Below, in pieces: positions 8,379 to 16,128 of a stretch of 64,000 nucleotides of DNA. Below the pieces are notes generated by a model, which saw nothing but the letters and a program-made list of their open reading frames with translations, was not told where the DNA came from and made no database searches. Within the stretch, counting starts at the first letter, position 1. The number at the start of each line of letters is the position of its first letter. The stretch lies in assembly GCF_019100495.1 (NCBI RefSeq), contig NZ_JAHRVA010000003.1, positions 62,001-126,000 of the forward strand. Reading direction: 5' to 3'. A program made the translations under genes and the position numbers. Source of the DNA: Falsochrobactrum tianjinense (GTDB taxonomy: Bacteria > Pseudomonadota > Alphaproteobacteria > Rhizobiales > Rhizobiaceae).

Positions 8379-9632
8379 TTACTTGGCCGCATCCAGAACT
8401 GTCTGCTCAGCCTTGGCGGCTTCATCAAGGGATTCCTTGACCGGCTGGTTTTGCAAAATGACGCGGTTGGCCATATCGACCGCAATCTGACGCTGCTTCA
8501 ACTCGTCCACGAACATAGTCGTATGTGCATATTCCAGACCTTTAAGGAATGGACCATAGACCGGATCAGCCAGATTGGCTTCCGTCAAAGCCACCGAACG
8601 ACGCGCAGGCAGTTCACCCACACCCTTCAACCAGATTTCCATGGCTTCCGGCGAAGAGATGTAATCAAGGAACTTGGCAGCAGCTTCCAGCTTTTCGCCG
8701 TCAGCCGACGCGCTGATACCATTGGCAAAGTAGCTGGCATAGTTCGAACGCACCCCGTCCGCATTGGCTGGCAGTTCGGTTACACCCCATTCAAAGTCCT
8801 TGATGGTGTTGAAGGCGGCCAGCCGGAAAGTGCCATCAACAGTCATTGCCGCCTTACCAGCGCGGAAGGCTGCATGACCTTCGTCCATGAACTTAACTTC
8901 GCCGACCTTATGCTCGGTCTGGAGGCCGGTATAGAAAGCAAGCGCCTTTTCACCAGCAGCATCATTGTAGGCAACCTTGCGGTCATTATCGGTATAAGGC
9001 TGTCCACCGAACTGGCGCACCAGAACTTCGCGCCACCAATGCTGATCCTGACCAGGCATGTCGAGCGTGATACCTTCGGCAACAAGATTGCCGGCATCGT
9101 CGCGCTTGGTCGTTTTCGTTGCGAAATCGACCAGTTCATCCAGATTTTTGGGTGGAGTGTTTGGATCCAGCCCAGCTTCCTCGAAAAGCTTCTTGTTATA
9201 GAAAAGTGCCAACGAACGTACAGCCGTCGGCAGGCCGTAATATTCGCCACCGCGTTTCATCGCGCCTACGATTGGAAAGAATTCGCTTTCAATCTTGTCA
9301 TGCGGAAACACATCCTGCGGAAGCGGCTGCAAGATGCCGCCTGCGGCAAACTTATCGAGCCAGCCGTAGAAAAGCTGCATAACATCCGGGCTTTTTCCCG
9401 CCATTTTCGCAGCAATTACGCGGGTCTGATAGTCATCATAAGGGAATGTGACCTGTTTGACCTTGATATCGGGATTGGCTTTCTCGAAATTCTCGATCAG
9501 CGTGTCCATTGTCTTGACGCGCGATTCAAAAATATATTGCCAATATTCGATTTCAACTGCCTGAGCGGCATTGATTGCCATAGAACTCAAACCGGCCACA
9601 AGACCCGCAAGTAGCAACTTACCCATTTGCAT
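8379..9632 (-). CDS. Sugar ABC transporter substrate-binding protein
   Basis: 417 residues from the ATG at 9632, which follows TGGGGAGGTCTT. A signal peptide (MQMGKLLLAGLVAGLSSMA, cut near AAQA) leads into a family 1 (MalE/UgpB-like) binding protein beginning VEIEYWQYIFESR. The body shows the domain-1 motif PDVMQLFYGWLDKFA, AVRSLALFYNKKLFEEAGLDP and the C-terminal YISSPEAMEIWLKG. It is periplasmic and captures the substrate for the MalF/MalG-like permeases. It is the first gene of the seven-gene operon down to 1881 and has a long, structured leader. Longer upstream starts are rejected because the leader reading is not signal-like. Confidence 0.92.
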   Translation of the reverse strand: MQMGKLLLAGLVAGLSSMAINAAQAVEIEYWQYIFESRVKTMDTLIENFEKANPDIKVKQVTFPYDDYQTRVIAAKMAGKSPDVMQLFYGWLDKFAAGGILQPLPQDVFPHDKIESEFFPIVGAMKRGGEYYGLPTAVRSLALFYNKKLFEEAGLDPNTPPKNLDELVDFATKTTKRDDAGNLVAEGITLDMPGQDQHWWREVLVRQFGGQPYTDNDRKVAYNDAAGEKALAFYTGLQTEHKVGEVKFMDEGHAAFRAGKAAMTVDGTFRLAAFNTIKDFEWGVTELPANADGVRSNYASYFANGISASADGEKLEAAAKFLDYISSPEAMEIWLKGVGELPARRSVALTEANLADPVYGPFLKGLEYAHTTMFVDELKQRQIAVDMANRVILQNQPVKESLDEAAKAEQTVLDAAK

Positions 9633-9660
9633 AAGACCTCCCCATTGCCCCGCACTTTGC

Positions 9661-9737
9661 GCGGGCAAGGTATATGCAGGCCAGCGACCTGCCAGTTCCA
9701 CCACTGCCGTGTTTTTGACACGGCCCTTACTGCCCGC
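9661..9737 (-). promoter_or_regulatory. Candidate three-way-junction mRNA leader of the sugar operon
   Basis: Three nested perfect stems lie just upstream of the binding-protein ribosome site. P1 pairs GCGGGCA (9661-9667) with TGCCCGC (9731-9737); P2 pairs GCAGG (9676-9680) with CCTGC (9688-9692); P3 pairs GCCGTGT (9706-9712) with ACACGGC (9718-9724). Together they would fold as a compact three-way junction of 77 nucleotides, 29 bases from the start codon. I do not recognise a named riboswitch. Whether it is regulatory or a chance fold is unknown. Confidence 0.4.
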
Positions 9738-9793
9738 ACATCTGAAGCGACATACCTCCTCCAAGGCCGGCAGGGCAAATTTCTTGCCACTTT

Positions 9794-9825
9794 ATTATGC
9801 TTCATTTTTGTGTCCCGCTTGTCAA
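9794..9825 (-). promoter_or_regulatory. Weak candidate promoter for the sugar operon
   Basis: On the minus strand TTGACA (9820-9825) precedes CATAAT (9794-9799) by 20 bases, longer than the optimal 17, in an AT-rich stretch between the operon and the divergent ROK gene. It is the best -35/-10 pair seen there, and the position would give a leader of about 155 bases containing the stem structure at 9661-9737. Confidence 0.3.
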
Positions 9826-9905
9826 TAAGATAATTTACTTGAATTAATATATTGCTGTTAAAAGCCCGGTGGCGTATTCCAATGATTGCAAATCTGGAGA
9901 GGGCA

Positions 9906-11129
9906 ATGGCATCGCAGACGGGCAGCTCACGGTCCATGGCGCAAGTGAATACGCAAACTGTTACGCTCGGCAAGAATCCTGAACGAATCCGGGATCATAA
10001 TCGGCGTGTTGTTTTGGATGTTGTGCGCCGTCACGGCCCTGTAGGCCGTATGCATATTGCTCGTCTCACCCACCTGACAGCACAGGCAATCGCCAATATC
10101 GTTGATGAACTGGTTGCCGAAAATCTTTTGATGCAACTTGGCAGATTGAAGACCGGGCGCGGTCAGCCGCCTATTCAATTCGCAGTCAACCCCTCCGGCG
10201 CCATGACCATCGGCATCGAAATGGGTTCCGCTCATATGGTCACGACTGTTCTTGACCTTTCGGGAACGCCGCGCAAGAAGCAGGTTTATCCGGTAAGCGA
10301 CACGCGGCCAGAAACGCTTTGTAATCAGCTGCGGATTGAAATCAATAAAATCAAAGCCGAATTCGATGTGCCCTTGCTCGGAATTGGGGTGGTGATGCCT
10401 GGGCCCTTTGGCATTGAGGGCATGACATCGGTTGGCCCGACGACATTGCCGGGCTGGGCGGGCATTGACGCGGCCGCTATGCTGACTGAAGCTTTTGGCG
10501 AGCCGGTGATCGTTGAAAATGACGCCAATGCGGCGGCGGTCGGTGAACGGCTATTTGGCGCAGGATACGCAATAGCCAGCTTCGCGATGATTTATTTCGG
10601 TGCCGGTATTGGTCTTGGTATGATTCAGGAGGGAGCTCCATTTCGCGGCGCCTTTGGCAATGCTGGCGAAATCGGCCATATATCAATTGCACCGGGTGGG
10701 CGTTCCTGCTCTTGCGGACAGCAGGGTTGTCTTGAAACCTATACATCGGCCTATGCGTTGAACCAAAAACTGGTGTCAGCGGGCATCACCGACACAAGCT
10801 TTGAAAATCTTGAATATCTGCTTCAGAAAGACAATCCGGTTATCCTTGAATGGGTGAAGGAGGCCGCAAGTCATCTTGCACCGGTGATTGCGATTATCGA
10901 GAATATTCTAGATCCGGAATCTATAATTCTGGGCGGAATGCTGCCCAATTCGATCATTGATGCTCTGATATTCCATATGAGCGATCTTCCTATTTCTGTT
11001 GCCAGCAGAAAAATGCGTGTCTTGCCCAGAATAATGCGCGGTCAGACCGGCCAGTTCACAGCCGCGCTCGGAGCTGCGGCCTTACCTATGTTCGAGGTGA
11101 TGACACCCAAGCTTGAGACGAATATATAA
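9906..11129 (+). CDS. ROK-family transcriptional repressor (NagC/Mlc-like)
   Basis: 407 residues from the ATG at 9906, preceded by GGAGAGGGCA; earlier in-frame ATGs at 9852 and 9882 lack such a site. An N-terminal winged helix (about 25-80, HIARLTHLTAQAIANIVDEL) is followed by the ROK sugar-kinase-like domain: VVMPGPFG, ENDANAAAVGE, FGNAGEIGHI and the zinc motif CSCGQQGCLE. ROK repressors release DNA on binding a sugar or sugar phosphate. It is divergent from the sugar ABC/SIS/PfkB/ArgH-like operon and is its likely regulator. Confidence 0.92.
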   Translation: MASQTGSSRSMAQVNTQTVTLGKNPERIRDHNRRVVLDVVRRHGPVGRMHIARLTHLTAQAIANIVDELVAENLLMQLGRLKTGRGQPPIQFAVNPSGAMTIGIEMGSAHMVTTVLDLSGTPRKKQVYPVSDTRPETLCNQLRIEINKIKAEFDVPLLGIGVVMPGPFGIEGMTSVGPTTLPGWAGIDAAAMLTEAFGEPVIVENDANAAAVGERLFGAGYAIASFAMIYFGAGIGLGMIQEGAPFRGAFGNAGEIGHISIAPGGRSCSCGQQGCLETYTSAYALNQKLVSAGITDTSFENLEYLLQKDNPVILEWVKEAASHLAPVIAIIENILDPESIILGGMLPNSIIDALIFHMSDLPISVASRKMRVLPRIMRGQTGQFTAALGAAALPMFEVMTPKLETNI

Positions 11130-11259
11130 GCTGTAGACAAAGTGCGAATTCGACACTCGAGATTGGCGTGCAACTTAAGTGATATGGAGGCAATATGTCC
11201 CGGATATCCTTCCAGTCGGATGAGAGAATCCAGAAAGCCCCTTCATCTCGAATAATTCT

Positions 11260-12156
11260 TTATAATGCCGGCTCCATTCCAATCAATTCGGAGGCCAGCG
11301 CCCGCGTGGTTTCGGAAATATCAGGGCTGAAAACCAGCCAATAGCCTTTGTCGCTGGATAAGGTCATATCACAGGCTTGTACCAATTGCCCACGTCTGAT
11401 CGCGCCATCTATTAGCCCGGCCCAGCCGAGAGCTACGCCCTGATCGGCGATAGCAGCCTCGACAACGAGGTTGTAAGTATTGAAGACCAGCCCGCGATTG
11501 TCGATGTCGATCTCTTCGCCAACCGCCTCCAGCCAGCCTTGCCAAGTGTACCAGCGATGGCCCTGAAAGGTATCGAGGTGCAGGAGTGGTGCAGAGCCAA
11601 GCCCTTTGCCATTTGGAAAAGGGCCATGCTTTTTATAGAAAAGAGGGGAACAGACAGGAACTACGGCTTCGCCCAGAAAGGCAACGGCTTCTGTTGCAAA
11701 ATCCCCGCGCGAGCCGAAAAGAATGGAAATATCCGCCTCTCTTTGATCAACCGGTTGAAGCATTGATGACGCCGTAATGCGAACATCGACTTCAGGATAT
11801 TTTGACCTGAAATGCCCGACCCGGGGCATCAGCCAGAAAGCGGCAAAGCCATAATCGGTGGCGATTCTCAGACTTGGTGTCCGCTGTCGACGACTGATCT
11901 GTTGGATTGCCTCCTCGATTTCCGCAAGGCTGGACTGAACTGCATTATAAAGAATTCGCCCCTCCGGCAGAATTTCCACGCCTCGCCCGCGCCGCGCGAA
12001 CAAAGTGACACCGAGACGATCTTCTATTCGTTTTATCTGATAACTGACTGCGGGTTGCGTCATGCCCAATTCGCGCGCGGCAAGGGTCAGATTTTCCAAA
12101 CGCCCCACCGCTTCGAAAATACTAAGGCTGCCCAAGTTCCAAGACGGAGAAATCAT
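11260..12156 (-). CDS. LysR-family regulator of choline-sulfate utilisation
   Basis: 298 residues: N-terminal HTH (about 10-65, ENLTLAARELGMTQPAVSYQIKRIE) and a periplasmic-binding-like effector domain. It belongs to the GcvA-like LysR group and is divergent from choX, followed by betC, the arrangement of the choline-sulfate transcription factor in rhizobia. The start ATG follows AGAGGTTCTTT. Its probable operator is the 21-bp-spaced direct repeat at 12194-12227. Effector unknown, likely choline or choline sulfate. Confidence 0.82.
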   Translation of the reverse strand: MISPSWNLGSLSIFEAVGRLENLTLAARELGMTQPAVSYQIKRIEDRLGVTLFARRGRGVEILPEGRILYNAVQSSLAEIEEAIQQISRRQRTPSLRIATDYGFAAFWLMPRVGHFRSKYPEVDVRITASSMLQPVDQREADISILFGSRGDFATEAVAFLGEAVVPVCSPLFYKKHGPFPNGKGLGSAPLLHLDTFQGHRWYTWQGWLEAVGEEIDIDNRGLVFNTYNLVVEAAIADQGVALGWAGLIDGAIRRGQLVQACDMTLSSDKGYWLVFSPDISETTRALASELIGMEPAL

Positions 12157-12193
12157 AAAGAACCTCTATGCCTTTGATAAAAATTGAATGGCT

Positions 12194-12227
12194 TTTTCCT
12201 TAGAGCAAAAGGTGTTTTCCTTAAAGC
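12194..12227 (+). promoter_or_regulatory. Direct-repeat operator candidate between LysR gene and choX
   Basis: TTTTCCTTAGAGC (12194-12206) and TTTTCCTTAAAGC (12215-12227) are 12/13 identical and begin 21 bases apart, two helical turns. They sit between the divergent LysR and choX genes. Same-face repeats of this kind fit a tetrameric LysR regulator. Sequence shows the repeats; binding is inferred. Confidence 0.5.
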
Positions 12228-12297
12228 TCGAATACGAGACATAATGGTTTTCGATTATAAGAGATGTTTTGCACACCAAGCAAAGAGGGGCCACACC

Positions 12298-13242
12298 ATG
12301 AGCCAATTGAAACTGACGGCATTCGCATTTGCGGTTTTTACGGGACTTACCGGCATGGCATCGGCAGCAGATCCGGATGCATGTGAAACCATCCGGCTTT
12401 CAGACCCGGGCTGGACGGATATTACTTCCACGAATTCGATTGCCAGCGTGCTGCTGGACGGGCTCGGTTATAAAGCCGATGTCAAAACCATGTCTGTACC
12501 GATTGGTTATGAGGCCCTCAAATCCGGCAACATTGATGTTTTCCTTGGCAATTGGATGCCAGCGCAGCAGAAGTTTCGGGAAGATCTCGACCAGAACAAC
12601 GCTGCCGAGATTCTCATCAAGAATCTTGAAGGCGCAAAATTCACGCTCGCCGTACCGGATTATGTAGCGGAGCAAGGTGTGAAAGACATCGCTGATATAT
12701 CCGCGCATGCAGATAAGTTCGGCAAGGAAATTTACGGCATTGATCCCGGTTCTCCAGCCAATCAGAATATTCAGAAGATCATCGATGACAAAAAATTCAA
12801 GCTCGATGGTTGGAAAGTCGTGGAATCGAGTGAACAAGCCATGCTGGCTCAGGTCGATCGCAAAAGCCGCGACCAACAATGGGTTCTGTTTCTTGCATGG
12901 GCGCCGCATCCCATGAACACAAAACTGAATATAGAATATCTTTCTGGCGGCGATGATTATTTCGGACCCAATTACGGCGGTGCGGAAGTTTATACGCTGG
13001 CACGCACCGGATGGGCATCGAATTGCCCAAATGCTGCGACCTTCTTCAAAAACCTCGTTTTCACTATCGATATCGAGAACGAGTTGATGGACAAAATCCT
13101 CAACGAAGGCGCAGAAGGTCCTGATGCCGCGGTAGCCTGGCTGAAAGCGCATCCTGAACAAATCGACAAATGGCTCACTGGCGTTACAACGCTGAAAGGC
13201 GAGCCGGGCGCTGAGGCCGTAAAGACCAGCCTCGGCCTTTGA
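12298..13242 (+). CDS. choX: Choline ABC transporter substrate-binding protein
   Basis: 314 residues from the ATG at 12298, which follows AAGAGGGGCCACACC; an in-frame ATG at 12184 would add a non-signal extension. Signal peptide MSQLKLTAFAFAVFTGLTG cut at ASA-AD, then an OpuAC-type domain with CETIRLSDPGWTDITSTNS, GNWMPAQ and aromatic residues likely to form the cation-binding box. ChoX delivers choline to a ProW-type permease. No permease or ATPase gene follows, so the partner must be elsewhere. Next downstream is choline sulfatase, which would supply choline from choline-O-sulfate. Confidence 0.9.
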   Translation: MSQLKLTAFAFAVFTGLTGMASAADPDACETIRLSDPGWTDITSTNSIASVLLDGLGYKADVKTMSVPIGYEALKSGNIDVFLGNWMPAQQKFREDLDQNNAAEILIKNLEGAKFTLAVPDYVAEQGVKDIADISAHADKFGKEIYGIDPGSPANQNIQKIIDDKKFKLDGWKVVESSEQAMLAQVDRKSRDQQWVLFLAWAPHPMNTKLNIEYLSGGDDYFGPNYGGAEVYTLARTGWASNCPNAATFFKNLVFTIDIENELMDKILNEGAEGPDAAVAWLKAHPEQIDKWLTGVTTLKGEPGAEAVKTSLGL

Positions 13243-13327
13243 TCTACTGCTGGAATTCTTGTGAGGCGGACGTGTTAACGCTCGCCCTTTCTGCGATTCT
13301 CTCACCACTTGTTCATGGTTCGCTCAG

Positions 13328-14836
13328 ATGAAAAAACCCAATATCCTTATTCTGATGGTCGATCAGCTCAATGGGACATTCTTCCCGGATGGTCCAGCGG
13401 AGTTTCTTCATGTGCCGAATTTGAGAAAACTGGCGAAGCGTTCGGCCCGTTTTGCCAGTTGCTACACGGCAAGCCCACTTTGTGCACCTGCGCGCGCGTC
13501 CTTCATGTCGGGACAATTGCCCTCGCGCACGCGAGTCTATGACAATGCGGCCGAGTTCTCGTCCGAAATTCCAACTTACGCGCATCACCTGCGCAATGCG
13601 GGCTATCAGACCACTCTTTCCGGGAAAATGCATTTCGTCGGGCCGGATCAACTGCATGGTTTTGAGCAGCGTTTAACGACCGACATTTACCCCGCCGATT
13701 TCGGCTGGACGCCGGATTATCGCAAGCCGAACGAACGGATTGACTGGTGGTATCACAATCTGGGCTCTATCACCGGTGCGGGAATCGCAGAGATTTCCAA
13801 TCAGCTTGAGTATGACGACGAAGTCGCCTATCAGGCCGAAGCCAAGCTCTACGATCTCGCGCGCGGACATGACACCCGTCCGTGGTGCCTGACCGTAAGC
13901 TTTACTCATCCCCATGATCCCTATGTTGCGCGCAAGCGTTTTTTCGATCTTTATGCTGATATTCCGGAGCTTGACCCGAAGATCGGGCCGCTGCTGGGAA
14001 GCCAGACCGACCCGCATAGCGAACGGCTATCATGGGCTGCAAAAGCGGAGGATTATACTCTTACGCCTGAGCAGATCAGGACCGCGCGTCAGGCTTATTT
14101 CGCCAATATTTCCTATGTCGATGAGAAAATTGGTAATTTGCTGGATGTAATTGAGCGCTGCGGTATGACGGATGATACGCTGGTGGTCTTCACCTCAGAT
14201 CACGGTGACATGCTGGGCGAGCGTGGCATGTGGTTCAAGATGAGTTTTTTTGAAGGCTCCGCGCGTGTACCCCTCATGATAGCCGCTCCGCAGCTTGAGT
14301 CTCGCCTCGTTACAGAGCCTGTTTCCACGCTTGATGTCGTTCCTACTCTCGCAGATTTGGCCGGCATCGATCTCAAAGGCATTATGCCATGGACAGACGG
14401 TGTTTCACTTCTTGAGATCGTGTCAGGAACCAAGCAACGTGGAGCCGTGCCCGCTGAATATGCGGCGGAAGGGACTGTGACGCCTATGGTATTATTGCGG
14501 GAGGGGTCTTGGAAGCTTAATATCTGCCGTGCCGATCCGCCACAGCTTTTCAATCTCGCTGAAGACCCTGACGAGCTCCGTAACCTTGCCTCCGAACCGG
14601 GACATCGTGCGGTACTCGATCAGTTCCTGCACTTGGCGGATAAGCGATGGGATCTGGAGCGTTACGATGCCGATGTGCGTCTAAGCCAGGCTCGCCGCCA
14701 TATTATTTATTCTGCGCTGCGAAATGGTGCCTATTTCCCATGGGATTATCAGCCGCTTCAGAAGGCGTCCGAGCGCTATATGCGTAACCACATGGACCTG
14801 AACGTTCTGGAGGATAACCAGCGGTTTCCACGCTGA
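13328..14836 (+). CDS. betC: Choline-sulfatase
   Basis: 502 residues of the alkaline-phosphatase/sulfatase superfamily. The sulfatase signature CAPAR begins at Cys-52, the residue converted to formylglycine; the N-terminal ILMVDQ supplies a metal-binding Asp, and FTSDHGDMLGERGMWFK supplies further metal ligands. The C-terminal WDYQPLQKASERYMRNHMDLN tail is typical of BetC. It hydrolyses choline-O-sulfate to choline and sulfate, feeding glycine-betaine synthesis and sulfur supply. It lies 85 bases after choX in the same direction. No betA/betB genes are in this window. Confidence 0.93.
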   Translation: MKKPNILILMVDQLNGTFFPDGPAEFLHVPNLRKLAKRSARFASCYTASPLCAPARASFMSGQLPSRTRVYDNAAEFSSEIPTYAHHLRNAGYQTTLSGKMHFVGPDQLHGFEQRLTTDIYPADFGWTPDYRKPNERIDWWYHNLGSITGAGIAEISNQLEYDDEVAYQAEAKLYDLARGHDTRPWCLTVSFTHPHDPYVARKRFFDLYADIPELDPKIGPLLGSQTDPHSERLSWAAKAEDYTLTPEQIRTARQAYFANISYVDEKIGNLLDVIERCGMTDDTLVVFTSDHGDMLGERGMWFKMSFFEGSARVPLMIAAPQLESRLVTEPVSTLDVVPTLADLAGIDLKGIMPWTDGVSLLEIVSGTKQRGAVPAEYAAEGTVTPMVLLREGSWKLNICRADPPQLFNLAEDPDELRNLASEPGHRAVLDQFLHLADKRWDLERYDADVRLSQARRHIIYSALRNGAYFPWDYQPLQKASERYMRNHMDLNVLEDNQRFPR

Positions 14837-14846
14837 AGGAAACCGC
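14821..14846 (+). terminator. Stem-loop overlapping the betC stop codon
   Basis: GCGGTTTCC (14821-14829) pairs perfectly with GGAAACCGC (14838-14846) around an 8-base loop that contains the betC TGA. No T-run follows on either strand, so it may be a message-stabilising hairpin or weak bidirectional terminator between the convergent betC and TlpA-like genes. Confidence 0.5.
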
Positions 14847-14892
14847 GAAACGACAGCAGATAATAGCGCAGATACGGTAGGTCCCATACCGA

Positions 14893-15711
14893 TTAGCGAG
14901 CCGCTTCATCTTTCGCTATCAAGTGGATCCCTGCGGCTAGTGTCTCACGCGATATTTCGCCCATGTGTACCGATTGCAGCATCCCATCGCTGCCAATGAA
15001 GAACGTCGCCGGCAAACCGGGTACGCCGTAGTGGCGCCCGAATTCGCCCAATGTGTCGAGCACGACATGTTCGAGTTCGAGGTTCTCGGTCTCAAGATAG
15101 CGTCGGATGGCCTCCACGCCTTCGCCTTGGTTGACAAAGACCAACTGTGCGTCGCCGGTGTTTGCAGCGACGTCCGCCATCATTGGCATCTCGCGTCGGC
15201 ACGGTGGACACCAACTCGCCCAAAGATTGATGACAATCGGTTCACCTTTGAGCGTGGTTGGCTGGAATGGCGTACCGGAGAGCGTACGAAATGTGTCTCC
15301 CGATGGTAGCGGAGTGGCTGGCGCGCCCGCGGTGAGTTGCAAGATGAAGAAGGCGACGTAGGCTGAAGCTGCGGCTGGCAACGCGGCCCATAGCACAAGA
15401 CGAAGTTCGCGCCTGAACCGGAGGAGCGTATAGGCGAGCGCCAATGCGATGCCCGCCTCGATCATGAACCCGCCCTGCCATATGTAAAGCGCGCGCAGCG
15501 GTTCGGCGAGAAAGTTTCCGCCGTGTTGAATCACATGCCCGGCTCGTGCACCGATTATGAAAGCGATCGTTGCACCCCAGGCCCAGGATGAGAAACGACG
15601 GTCTACTTTCCGCGCGAGAATCTCGTTGAGGAACAGGAACGCTGCGATTGCCAGAATGGCGGCGAAGCGGTCAGGCGCAAAAACCAACGGTCCGATGGCG
15701 AACGCATTCAT
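14893..15711 (-). CDS. Membrane-anchored TlpA-type thioredoxin with Lgt-like N-terminal domain
   Basis: 272 residues in two parts. Residues 1-125 contain about four hydrophobic helices with GGFMIEAGIALALAY and surrounding features resembling a shortened prolipoprotein diacylglyceryl transferase (Lgt); residues 130-272 form a TlpA/ResA thioredoxin domain with INLWASWCPPCRREMP, active site WCPPC, and GLPATFFI with the cis-Pro. It probably reduces disulfides outside the membrane. The Lgt-like part lacks enough sequence to be a full acyltransferase. It is preceded by one base by a 55-codon ORF and is divergent from an ArsR-rhodanese gene, suggesting a role in sulfur or thiol stress. Confidence 0.85.
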   Translation of the reverse strand: MNAFAIGPLVFAPDRFAAILAIAAFLFLNEILARKVDRRFSSWAWGATIAFIIGARAGHVIQHGGNFLAEPLRALYIWQGGFMIEAGIALALAYTLLRFRRELRLVLWAALPAAASAYVAFFILQLTAGAPATPLPSGDTFRTLSGTPFQPTTLKGEPIVINLWASWCPPCRREMPMMADVAANTGDAQLVFVNQGEGVEAIRRYLETENLELEHVVLDTLGEFGRHYGVPGLPATFFIGSDGMLQSVHMGEISRETLAAGIHLIAKDEAAR

Positions 15712-15712
15712 G

Positions 15713-15880
15713 TCAGCGCTGCCTTGCCAGTTCGAGCAAGGCTTGCAGTGTGTCTACCGCCGCATCGCTGATCCGCGTCGCGGCCCCTCGGCGATCAGAC
15801 CCATCAGGACAGTTCGCCAGCTCAACACGATAGGCGAATAGATACGCCCGTCGGCGGGAGAAAGAATGACAGTCGTGCAT
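15713..15880 (-). CDS. Small ORF coupled to the TlpA-like gene
   Basis: 55 codons from ATG 15880, preceded by TTGGAGCTTGGCC (GGAG spaced 8 bases), to TGA 15713-15715. The stop is one base from the TlpA-like ATG (TGACATG), an arrangement typical of translational coupling. The C-terminal part (ISDAAVDTLQALLELARQR) is predicted amphipathic helix; there is no signal peptide. No family recognised. An alternative overlapping 111-codon reading in another frame looks less natural. It could be a small partner protein or a leader peptide. Confidence 0.45.
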   Translation of the reverse strand: MHDCHSFSRRRAYLFAYRVELANCPDGSDRRGAATRISDAAVDTLQALLELARQR

Positions 15881-15924
15881 GGCCAAGCTCCAATTGATGC
15901 AATTTTGGTGACCTCGCCTGTGGA

Positions 15925-15943
15925 GCTTAAGGCAAACTTAAGC
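15925..15943. promoter_or_regulatory. Perfect inverted repeat GCTTAAG-N5-CTTAAGC
   Basis: A perfect 7-bp inverted repeat (15925-15931 and 15937-15943) lies 45 bases upstream of the small-ORF/TlpA-like operon in the gap to the divergent ArsR-type gene. It has the size of a dimeric repressor operator. Binding is inferred from position. Confidence 0.4.
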
Positions 15944-16085
15944 CGTTGTTTTGGTTTTGCGGCATGCCCCACGGCCATTCCAACAGGCGTGCTTGTTCGA
16001 AGGTATTGACGATGCCGCTGTCGCCAGTGAGTGGAACGAGAACCATGTTCCTGGGCTTGCCGCTTGCAAAGCGAGCTGGTAGAAA

Positions 16086-16109
16086 TCATTCAATCAATCC
16101 GCTGAATGA
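16086..16109. promoter_or_regulatory. ArsR-type operator candidate
   Basis: TCATTCA (16086-16092) and TGAATGA (16103-16109) form a perfect 7-bp inverted repeat with a 10-base spacer, ending 19 bases before the ArsR-rhodanese start. AT-rich ATTCA/TGAAT half-sites are typical of ArsR/SmtB family operators, so autoregulation is likely. Confidence 0.5.
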
Positions 16110-16128
16110 AATATCGACGGAGCTGCGT

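Noticed and set aside
8451-9614. 387-codon open frame antisense to the sugar-binding protein
   Set aside because: Mirror of the well-supported minus-strand gene, no family motif, no ribosome site; high third-position GC creates such frames.
9676-9712. Minus-strand AGTGGTGGAACTGGCAG resembles the 5' part of bacterial tRNA-Leu
   Set aside because: No matching acceptor stem, anticodon arm or T-arm (GTTCGA) follows; the bases are better explained by the three-way-junction stems.
12400-13308. 302-codon open frame antisense to choX
   Set aside because: Overlaps choX with its signal peptide and binding motifs; the antisense peptide shows no domain.
15754-16089. 111-codon minus-strand frame between TlpA-like and ArsR-rhodanese genes
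   Set aside because: Extends across the ArsR operator and promoter region, lacks a good ribosome site, and conflicts with the better-supported 55-codon ORF.
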